This document shows, piece after piece, positions 7,856 through 13,742 of a DNA stretch of 33,185 nucleotides. The DNA is from an uncultured Bacteroidales bacterium. Its GTDB lineage: Bacteria; Bacteroidota; Bacteroidia; Bacteroidales; Bacteroidaceae. Every line of letters begins with the position of its first letter. The first letter of the stretch is position 1. The DNA is taken from positions 1 through 33,185 of the forward strand of contig CACWIN010000017.1 of NCBI GenBank assembly GCA_902760965.1, given 5' to 3'. Both the position numbers and the translations under genes were made by a program. The notes beneath the pieces are model-generated. The model searched no databases and was not told the DNA's origin. It saw only the letters and a program-made list of their open reading frames with translations.

Positions 7856-9229
7856 ATGACGGATAAAACAGACAGACGGAAAGAACGGTTTGACAGCCGT
7901 TTTGGAATGATAATGGCCATGGCCGGTTCGGCCGTAGGACTTGGTAACCTTTGGCGTTTTCCGTTCCTTGCGGCCCAGAACGGAGGCGGAGCATTCATTT
8001 TTGTCTATCTGGTCCTGCTCCTTACAATATGTATTCCTGTCCTTATGACCGAGATAACGTTGGGCAGAAAATGCCGTTCCAACGTAACCCGCGTCTATGA
8101 CAACCTGGGTGCTCCGCGCTGGCGCTGGGCAGGTTTTATAACCCTGCTTACACCCATAGTCATCATGGCATTCTATACCGTGGTGGGAGGCTGGTCGGTC
8201 AAGTATCTTATTCAGGCATGCTCGTTCAGTTTTACCACTCCCGATGCCGATTACGCCGGTCAATTCGGCGGTTTTATAAGTTCCACATGGAAACCGCTCA
8301 TTTATACGCTCATATTCCTTACGATAACTGCATTGGCCAATTTTGGCGGAGTAAAGAACGGTATAGAAAAGTTCTCCAAGCCAATGATGACCATACTCTC
8401 CATAACAATCATTCTGGTAGCAATCCGCTCTCTCACTCTTCCGGGAGCATCGCAGGGAACCAGATATCTGCTCATACCTGATTTTGCCAAGATTGACGGC
8501 AAAGTGCTGTTAACGGCACTGGGTCAGGCATTCATGTCGCTCAGCATAGGCATAGGCATTCTTTTAACCTACGGTTCGTACGTAAAGACCAAAGAGGACA
8601 TAGCAATGACAGCCATCTCGACCGGCCTTATTGACACACTGTTTGCCATAATTGCCGGCCTGGCCATCATACCGGCCGTATACGCCATTGCCTATATGAA
8701 CGGCACAGAACCCGCCATCAACGCAGGTCCCGGCCTGGTATTCATCACCCTGCCGGGAGTATTCGCATCCATGCCCGGCGGCAGTATCATAGCTATCCTC
8801 TTTTTCCTGGCCCTGCTTTTGGCCGCCGTTACATCGGCCATATCAATGCTCGAGGTAATTGTACGCTATTTTATTGAGGAGTGGAAACTTAGCCGCAACG
8901 GCTCAGTGGTGGCAAGCATGATTCTCATCATAATTTTGGGCTGTATCTGTTCGCTTTCACAGGGTATGCTGTCCGGAATAACCATAATGGGCAACAACAT
9001 CTTTGATTTCTTTGATGTCATATCATCCGATGTCCTGATCACCGTGGGCAGTCTCATCATGGTGCTGTTTGCCGGATGGCGCATAAAGAAAGCCGATTTC
9101 CTGGACGAACTGACCGGACACAACACCTCCTCCACCCCAGCCTGGATATTCAGGTTTGTCTACTTTATGGTCCGCTGGGTTGCTCCCGTCATAATCATTG
9201 TGATTATGCTCAGCAACTTTATACTATAG
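7856..9229 (+). CDS. Sodium:neurotransmitter symporter family (NSS/SNF) transporter
   Basis: A 457-residue Na+-coupled symporter of the LeuT/MhsT type, expected to take up an amino acid or related solute. The signature GSAVGLGNLWRFP (24-36) covers helix 1 with its unwound Na+/substrate-binding region; QNGGGAFIFVY (41-51) opens helix 2. The length fits the 11-helix bacterial subgroup (about 450). Substrate cannot be read from sequence. Directly follows the MFS gene by 5 bp. Its TAG stop (9227-9229) shares the palindrome CTATAG with the TAG stop of the convergent exonuclease gene, a 6-bp tail overlap with no room for a terminator between them. Confidence 0.93.
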   Translation: MTDKTDRRKERFDSRFGMIMAMAGSAVGLGNLWRFPFLAAQNGGGAFIFVYLVLLLTICIPVLMTEITLGRKCRSNVTRVYDNLGAPRWRWAGFITLLTPIVIMAFYTVVGGWSVKYLIQACSFSFTTPDADYAGQFGGFISSTWKPLIYTLIFLTITALANFGGVKNGIEKFSKPMMTILSITIILVAIRSLTLPGASQGTRYLLIPDFAKIDGKVLLTALGQAFMSLSIGIGILLTYGSYVKTKEDIAMTAISTGLIDTLFAIIAGLAIIPAVYAIAYMNGTEPAINAGPGLVFITLPGVFASMPGGSIIAILFFLALLLAAVTSAISMLEVIVRYFIEEWKLSRNGSVVASMILIIILGCICSLSQGMLSGITIMGNNIFDFFDVISSDVLITVGSLIMVLFAGWRIKKADFLDELTGHNTSSTPAWIFRFVYFMVRWVAPVIIIVIMLSNFIL

Positions 9230-9715
9230 GATTTCAAGTGCTATAGCAGCACATGCCTCGGCATCGGCCAATGCATGGTGATGGTTCTCAAGGCAGTAAC
9301 CGCAGGCCTCGGCCACGGTCTGCAACTGGTGATTGGGTAAACCGCGCAACTTGCGGCGGGACGCGGTGAGTGTGTCATAAAACTCGTAATCGGGATAATC
9401 CATCTGATACACCCGGAATACGGCTTTCAGGCAGCCCTCGTCAAAGGTGCTGTTATGCGCCACCAGTGGCAGACCTTCAATCATGGGTGCTATCCGGGCC
9501 CACACCTTGGGAAATACGGGGGCGCTGTCAGTATCGGCATGGCATAAACCGTGCACCTGCTGGCACCAGTAATTGTAGTAGTTTGGTTCCGGTTGAATAA
9601 GCGAGTAGAACGAATCAACTATCTCACCGTCACGCACAACTACCACACCCACAGAGCAGACCGATGAACGCTCCCTGTTGGCAGTCTCAAAATCTATGGC
9701 AGCAAAATCTTTCAC
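9224..9715 (-). CDS. DEDDh 3'-5' exonuclease (DNA polymerase III epsilon-like)
   Basis: A small standalone exonuclease domain of 163 residues. ExoI DFETAN carries the first catalytic Asp/Glu pair; VAHNSTFDEGCL is ExoII with its Asp; and HHALADAEACAAIALEIL is ExoIII with the His and last Asp of the DEDDh set. Such proteins trim 3' ends of DNA or RNA; whether it proofreads for Pol III or acts alone is unknown. Start choice: GTG at 9715 gives an N-terminus VKDFAAIDFETAN typical of the family and a leader of about 17 nt from the consensus promoter. ATG at 9727 is an alternative adding four residues but would leave only about 5 nt of leader. Overlaps the convergent symporter gene by 6 bp. Confidence 0.88.
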   Translation of the reverse strand: MKDFAAIDFETANRERSSVCSVGVVVVRDGEIVDSFYSLIQPEPNYYNYWCQQVHGLCHADTDSAPVFPKVWARIAPMIEGLPLVAHNSTFDEGCLKAVFRVYQMDYPDYEFYDTLTASRRKLRGLPNHQLQTVAEACGYCLENHHHALADAEACAAIALEIL

Positions 9716-9736
9716 TCTACATAACATAATGCGACA

Positions 9737-9767
9737 CAAAGTTAAAATAATTCCATACAAGCACAAA
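9737..9767 (-). promoter_or_regulatory. Consensus promoter for the exonuclease gene
   Basis: Minus strand TTTG (9767-9764), 19-bp spacer, TAACTTTG (9744-9737): a full match to the TTTG-N19-TAnnTTTG Bacteroidetes promoter. Predicted transcription start is near 9733. Confidence 0.75.
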
Positions 9768-9798
9768 CTGCCGGACTTGTCTATTATTTGTCAAAGCG

Positions 9799-9830
9799 TT
9801 TGCTCAATATTTAAGGATGTGCTATATTAG
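9799..9830 (+). promoter_or_regulatory. Candidate promoter for the POT transporter
   Basis: TTTG at 9799-9802, 20-bp spacer, then TATATTAG at 9823-9830. The -7 box deviates at two of six fixed positions, so this is a weak candidate; the spacing is what supports it. Confidence 0.35.
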
Positions 9831-9868
9831 CGCTCCGTTGGAAGAATAACGTATAAAATAAAGAACAT

Positions 9869-11449
9869 ATGTTTAAAGGACAACCCAAAGGTCTGTTTGC
9901 ATTGGCGCTTTCCAATGCAGGTGAGAGATTCGGATACTACACAATGCTGGCCATCTTTACCCTATACATGAGGGCAAAATTCGGCTGGGACGAGAATGAA
10001 TCAGGACAGGTGTATGCCATTTTCCTGGCAGGTCTATACTTTATGCCTCTGTTTGGAGGTATGATTGCCGACAAGATTGGTTACGGCAAGTGCGTGTCAA
10101 TTGGATCCATAGTCATGATCCTGGGATACGTTGCCTTGTCAATCCCTATGGCTACCAATCAGGTGGACAAGTGGGCCATGTTCTTTAGTCTGGCTCTCAT
10201 TGCTATAGGAACAGGCCTGTTCAAGGGGAATCTGCAGGTTCTGGTCGGTAATCTGTACGATGATCCCAAACTGTCCGATAAACGAGACTCGGCATTCAGC
10301 CTGTTCTACATGGCCATAAACATAGGTGCCATGTTTGCACCGGCCATGGCCAAGGCTATGTATATGCCGTTCATTGAGAAGTCAGGATTCCACTTTGTTC
10401 CTATTGACAATGCAGTAGTGGAGTTCGGTTCACGCTCGGCCGAGTATCTGGATACGATAGCAGGCGGTTACCGTCTGTGCTTTATCATCGCATGTGCCGC
10501 ACACGTAATTTCATTCCTTATTTACCTGGTATGCCGCCCCTGGTACAGACATGCGGATATCACCAGTAAGGAGGCCAAGGCTAAGGATATTCCCCAGCAG
10601 GAACTCACTCCCCAGCAGACCAGACAGCGCATGGTTGCACTGCAGCTTGTGTTTGCCGTAGTAATTTTCTTCTGGATGGCATTCCACCAGAACGGCTCCG
10701 CCCTGACATTCTTTGCCGATAAATACACTCAGCTCAATGACATCACGGGCATAAACCGTATGTGGTTCAACATATGGTCTCTGGTGCTGATTGCAGTATC
10801 TGTTTACACCCTGTTCGGCATATTCCAGAGTGATAACCGCAAGGGACGTATCATATCAGCTGTAGTGACGCTCATGCTTTGGGCAGGCGCCATTGCATTC
10901 TATCTGCAGATGCCTGAATCATTCAACGCCGTGACATCGGACTTCCAGCAGTTCAACCCGTTCTTTGTAGTTGCCCTTACTCCTATATCGGTATCGGTAT
11001 TCGGAGCCCTGGCCAAGAAAGGCAAGGAGCCGTCAGCTCCCGTCAAGATAGGTCTTGGTATGCTCGTGGCCGGCGTAGGTTTTGCAGTGATTACCGTTGC
11101 ATCGGCCGGACTGATATCACCTATGGACCTGGGCGACAGGTCTCAGAACATACTTGACCCCAATTGGCTTATAGGAACCTACTTTACGCTCACCGTGGCC
11201 GAGCTGCTGCTCAGTCCTATGGGCATGAGTTTTGTCAGCAAGGTTGCTCCCCCTAAGTACAAGGGTCTTATGATGGGCGGTTGGTTTGCCGCAACAGCAA
11301 TCGGAAACTATCTTAGCCGCATACCGTCAGCCTTGTGGAACAAGATTCCGCTCATGGCAAACTGGGCCATCATCATCGGCCTGTGCGTAGTTGCCGGACT
11401 TATCATGTTCATCCTGCGTCGCAAGCTTGAGGCTGCTACTCAGGACTAA
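9869..11449 (+). CDS. POT/PTR2-family proton-coupled di/tripeptide transporter
   Basis: Imports small peptides with protons across the inner membrane. 526 residues, as expected for 12 helices plus the two extra helices (HA/HB) of prokaryotic members. The N-terminal POT signature is present as NAGERFGYYTM (16-26), with the glycine-rich GGMIADKIGYGK loop after helix 2 (about 63-74), GTGLFKGNLQVLVG (about 115-128) and DSAFSLFYMAINIGA (about 140-154). In the proton-coupling ExxER motif the first Glu is Asn16; Glu19 and Arg20 remain. ATG at 9869. Stands alone, with a stem-loop after it. Peptide specificity is inferred from the family. Confidence 0.93.
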   Translation: MFKGQPKGLFALALSNAGERFGYYTMLAIFTLYMRAKFGWDENESGQVYAIFLAGLYFMPLFGGMIADKIGYGKCVSIGSIVMILGYVALSIPMATNQVDKWAMFFSLALIAIGTGLFKGNLQVLVGNLYDDPKLSDKRDSAFSLFYMAINIGAMFAPAMAKAMYMPFIEKSGFHFVPIDNAVVEFGSRSAEYLDTIAGGYRLCFIIACAAHVISFLIYLVCRPWYRHADITSKEAKAKDIPQQELTPQQTRQRMVALQLVFAVVIFFWMAFHQNGSALTFFADKYTQLNDITGINRMWFNIWSLVLIAVSVYTLFGIFQSDNRKGRIISAVVTLMLWAGAIAFYLQMPESFNAVTSDFQQFNPFFVVALTPISVSVFGALAKKGKEPSAPVKIGLGMLVAGVGFAVITVASAGLISPMDLGDRSQNILDPNWLIGTYFTLTVAELLLSPMGMSFVSKVAPPKYKGLMMGGWFAATAIGNYLSRIPSALWNKIPLMANWAIIIGLCVVAGLIMFILRRKLEAATQD

Positions 11450-11461
11450 ACCAACAGCTAG

Positions 11462-11490
11462 AACAGGGATGACTCAAAGCCATCCCTGTT
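11462..11490. terminator. Stem-loop between convergent genes, possible terminator
   Basis: AACAGGGATG (11462-11471) and CATCCCTGTT (11481-11490) form a perfect 10-bp stem with a 9-base loop. No U-tract follows on either strand, so it may be a 3'-end protector or a weak terminator for the POT gene (+) and the beta-barrel gene (-). Confidence 0.55.
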
Positions 11491-11518
11491 GCAAAATACA
11501 AACAAGGAGAGGGTTTTA

Positions 11519-12151
11519 TCAGAACATCCAACCCACTCTTAAAGAGAATGTGTTTAATGATGACTTGGGAGCGGCAGCGTCTTTATGGAACAGGTCATTC
11601 ATTTGATATCCTATAGTCTCTTCCATAAAGAAATGGCTGAACTTGAATCCAAACAGCATGTGGGCTCCATACTGGATTTTATTGGTCTTGTAGTCAAGGG
11701 CCTCAAGTTCTGAGTCAAGTGAAAATCTTGCGTTCGGACCAAATCCCATATAGAACCTGGCATCCTGATTTCCGCATTGGAATATCAATGAGAGAGGGAC
11801 ATTAATATCTGTCTGCCTGTATGAAAGAGATGAGCCAAACAGATTGGTCTGATCAGGGTAATTGGATCTGTTCATTTCAAAAAATGCTCCAGTGCGGAAT
11901 GCAAAAAATGATTTGTAATTGTACTGAGCTGTCAAACCACCTGCAAATCCCGCTAGACCGTTAGTGTAGAGCGAAGCTTTAGGAAAACTGATTGAGGAAC
12001 TGTTAAAGCCTGCGCTTACGGCCACTTCAAAAGGCTTGATATTGCCAAATGCCGGTTTTCTCTTTCCCGGAATTTCGGGAACGTTCTGGTCCTGTGCACC
12101 GGCCATTGCAAAAGCCATGATGCAAACAAGTGAAAGAATAGTTTTTTTCAT
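11519..12151 (-). CDS. Outer-membrane beta-barrel protein (PorT/opacity-like)
   Basis: A 210-residue exported protein. A signal peptide (MKKTILSLVCIMAFAMAGAQ, cleavage after residue 18 or 19) is followed by about 180 residues with alternating-hydrophobic strands typical of an eight-stranded barrel (for example FEVAVSAGFNSSSISF, ARFYMGFGPNARFSL, NTFSLRVGWMF). The chain ends in Phe preceded by hydrophobic residues, as expected for outer-membrane assembly. Ligand or function unknown; such proteins are annotated as porin family or outer-membrane beta-barrel domain. ATG at 12151, with a TATCTTTG box about 75 bp upstream. It lies directly downstream of tRNA-Val on the same strand. Confidence 0.8.
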   Translation of the reverse strand: MKKTILSLVCIMAFAMAGAQDQNVPEIPGKRKPAFGNIKPFEVAVSAGFNSSSISFPKASLYTNGLAGFAGGLTAQYNYKSFFAFRTGAFFEMNRSNYPDQTNLFGSSLSYRQTDINVPLSLIFQCGNQDARFYMGFGPNARFSLDSELEALDYKTNKIQYGAHMLFGFKFSHFFMEETIGYQMNDLFHKDAAAPKSSLNTFSLRVGWMF

Positions 12152-12226
12152 ATCATTTAAAATTTATGGTTGGTTAATATGTTTTGCCTGTTTTGTTTAT
12201 TGGTGTATTAATTTACTAGGACACTG

Positions 12227-12257
12227 CAAAGATACGGGACATTTTTGAACTCGCAAG
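12227..12257 (-). promoter_or_regulatory. Promoter for the outer-membrane beta-barrel gene
   Basis: Minus strand CTTG (12257-12254, one mismatch to TTTG), 19-bp spacer, TATCTTTG (12234-12227, exact TAnnTTTG). Leader of about 70 nt to the ATG at 12151. Confidence 0.55.
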
Positions 12258-12284
12258 AGCATTAACAGAATTTAACTTTAAACT

Positions 12285-12318
12285 TTAGCTATTAGCTGTT
12301 AGCTGTTGGCATTGGCTG
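12285..12318. repeat. Heptanucleotide repeat tract, TTAGCTA/TTAGCTG type
   Basis: Successive heptads TTAGCTA, TTAGCTG, TTAGCTG, TTGGCAT and an offset TTGGCTG. The same family as the larger block at 13635-13741. Single arm only, no inverted partner nearby. Together with the tRNA, its terminator and the promoters it accounts for most of the 485-bp non-coding stretch 12152-12636. Confidence 0.75.
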
Positions 12319-12321
12319 AGA

Positions 12322-12356
12322 GCGGCCGGGTAGGCCGCCCTTTCGCGTTAGCGAAA
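12322..12356. repeat. Two small hairpins downstream of the tRNA terminator
   Basis: GCGGCC-gggta-GGCCGC (12322-12338) and TTTCGC-gtta-GCGAAA (12341-12356). They follow directly on the tRNA-Val terminator's T-run and make this a four-hairpin cluster with 12361-12429. Role unknown. Confidence 0.65.
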
Positions 12357-12382
12357 TAAAAAAAGGTGGGCGATTCGCCCAC
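12357..12382 (-). terminator. Intrinsic terminator of tRNA-Val
   Basis: Minus strand GTGGGCG-aat-CGCCCAC (12382-12366), then C and seven T. A textbook terminator for the tRNA. Its left arm can alternatively pair with the tRNA 3' end (see 12376-12429). Confidence 0.85.
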
Positions 12383-12429
12383 AACAAATTAAGGAGCCTC
12401 ATTTGAGACTCCTTTATTTGTTGTGGGCG
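12376..12429. repeat. Long inverted repeat joining the tRNA-Val 3' end to the terminator arm
   Basis: Arms of 14, 6 and 3 matched bases (12376-12389/12416-12429, 12391-12396/12109+300 offset i.e. 12409-12414, 12398-12400/12405-12407) with one T-T and one C-A mismatch and a 4-base loop. The right arm includes the last six bases of the tRNA (12424-12429), so this hairpin competes both with the acceptor stem and with the terminator. Confidence 0.8.
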
Positions 12430-12498
12430 TTGACGGATTCGAACCGCCGACCCTCTGCTTGTAAGGCAGATGCTCTGAACCAGCTGAGCTAAACGCCC
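12424..12498 (-). tRNA. tRNA-Val, anticodon TAC
   Basis: Folds as a complete cloverleaf of 75 nt: acceptor GGGCGTT/AACGCCC, D arm GCTC...GAGC, anticodon stem TCTGC/GCAGA with loop CTTACAA (anticodon TAC, reads GTN valine codons, chiefly GTA and GTG), variable loop GGGTC, T arm GGCGG-TTCGAAT-CCGTC and discriminator A. CCA is not encoded. It has its own consensus promoter and terminator. Confidence 0.97.
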
Positions 12499-12519
12499 GT
12501 GCTTCCTGTAAAAGCGGTG

Positions 12520-12549
12520 CAAAGATAAGCACTTTTGTTGAGCAACAAA
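12520..12549 (-). promoter_or_regulatory. Promoter of tRNA-Val
   Basis: Minus strand TTTG (12549-12546), 18-bp spacer, TATCTTTG (12527-12520). Start expected near 12515, about 17 nt before the mature tRNA 5' end. Confidence 0.7.
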
Positions 12550-12601
12550 AACTTTTGGCGGTTTTTTTGAACTTTTTTCCATTAATATGGCCGTTTTATG
12601 G

Positions 12602-12609
12602 TAACTTCG
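12602..12609 (+). promoter_or_regulatory. Weak -7 box for trpS
   Basis: TAACTTCG differs by one base from TAnnTTTG and ends 27 bp before the ATG at 12637. No TTTG at the right distance, though the upstream stretch is T-rich. Confidence 0.3.
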
Positions 12610-12636
12610 CGGTCAAAATAGACAATACAGAAAAAA

Positions 12637-13629
12637 ATGGAAACAGTTCTCAGCGGCATTCGCCCCACAGGAAACCTTCACCTTGGCAACTACTACGGTG
12701 CAGTAACAAGCTTTATCAAGCTTCAGGATTTGTACAGATGCTTTTTCTTTATTGCAGACTGGCACTCCCTGACTACTCACCCCACCCCTGAGAACATCCA
12801 GAATAGCGTCCGCACCATACTTGCAGAGTATCTGGCATGCGGTCTGGATCCCGAAAAAGCAACCATATACGTACAGAGTGATGTACCTGAGGTTGTTGAG
12901 CTGTACCTTTATCTGAATATGAACGCTTATCTGGGTGAACTAGAACGTGTAACATCATTCAAGGAAAAGGCACGCAAACAGCCCGATAACGTTAACGCCG
13001 GACTGCTTACCTACCCTACTCTTATGGCATCGGACATTATTATCCACAAGGCCAACAAGGTTCCGGTTGGCAAGGATCAGGAACAGAACATGGAGATGGC
13101 CCGCAAGTTTGCCCGCCGCTTTAACCAGATGTACAAGGTTGACTACTTTCCGGAGCCTGCCTCATTCTCGCTGGCCAAGGAGGGTGGAATAAAGATTCCA
13201 GGCCTGGATGGTTCAGGTAAGATGGGCAAGAGCGAGGGCAACTGCATATACCTGTGCGACGAGCCATCAGTAATCCGCAAAAAGGTAATGAAGGCTGTTA
13301 CCGATGCCGGTCCACAAGCACCCAACAGCCCCAAGCCCGAAGTTATCCAGAACCTGTTCACTCTGCTGGATGTTGTATCATCAAAAGATACATACAACTA
13401 CTTTAACGATAAATGGAATGACTGCACACTGCGTTACGGTGACCTTAAAAAGCAGCTTGCCGAAGACATTGTAGCAGCCACCGATCCCATTCGCGAGCGC
13501 ATTAAGGAATATGCCAGCAACACCGAACTGCTGGACAAGATTGCACGTGCCGGTGCTGAGAAAGCTCGCGAAAGTGCTTCAAAGACTCTTAGGGAAGTTC
13601 GTCAGATTATCGGCTTCAGAGTATATTAA
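12637..13629 (+). CDS. trpS: Tryptophanyl-tRNA synthetase
   Basis: Charges tRNA-Trp with tryptophan. 330 residues, normal for bacterial TrpS. Class I signatures: SGIRPTGNLHLGNYYGA at 6-22, with the HIGH-type motif HLGN at 15-18; YVQSDVPE at 78-85; and GSGKMGKSEGN at 192-202, the KMSKS-type loop. VPVGKDQEQNMEMARKFARRFN (142-163) is the tryptophan/ATP pocket region. Single gene between tRNA-Val (opposite strand) and the heptad-repeat block; convergent with mutL. Confidence 0.97.
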   Translation: METVLSGIRPTGNLHLGNYYGAVTSFIKLQDLYRCFFFIADWHSLTTHPTPENIQNSVRTILAEYLACGLDPEKATIYVQSDVPEVVELYLYLNMNAYLGELERVTSFKEKARKQPDNVNAGLLTYPTLMASDIIIHKANKVPVGKDQEQNMEMARKFARRFNQMYKVDYFPEPASFSLAKEGGIKIPGLDGSGKMGKSEGNCIYLCDEPSVIRKKVMKAVTDAGPQAPNSPKPEVIQNLFTLLDVVSSKDTYNYFNDKWNDCTLRYGDLKKQLAEDIVAATDPIRERIKEYASNTELLDKIARAGAEKARESASKTLREVRQIIGFRVY

Positions 13630-13634
13630 GAACT

Positions 13635-13741
13635 TTGGCTATTAGCTTTTAGCTATTAGCCCAATACGATTGAGCGGACCTTAGGCCCAACAGCCAATAG
13701 CCAATAGCCAATAGCCAACAGCCAATAGCCAACAGCCAATT
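13635..13741. repeat. Heptanucleotide repeats in inverted arms between trpS and mutL
   Basis: Left arm: TTGGCTA, TTAGCTT, TTAGCTA, TTAGCCC (13635-13662). Right arm: about eight units of GCCAATA/GCCAACA/CCCAACA (13686-13741), the reverse-complement family. The arms can fold on each other around a 23-bp centre. Left-arm A opposite right-arm C is a mismatch in plus-strand RNA but a G-U pair in minus-strand RNA, so the fold favours the mutL transcript, whose stop lies 1 bp away. Confidence 0.85.
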
Positions 13742-13742
13742 A

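Noticed and set aside
12357-12429. Repeated tRNA 3'-end sequence as an attachment site (attL/attR) of an integrated element
   Set aside because: The direct copy is only about 7 bp (CGCCCAC), about 50 bp away, within a terminator; no integrase or foreign genes lie nearby.
12292-12582. A 96-residue minus-strand open frame across tRNA-Val
   Set aside because: It reads straight through the tRNA, its terminator and the heptad tract; a structural RNA explains the sequence.
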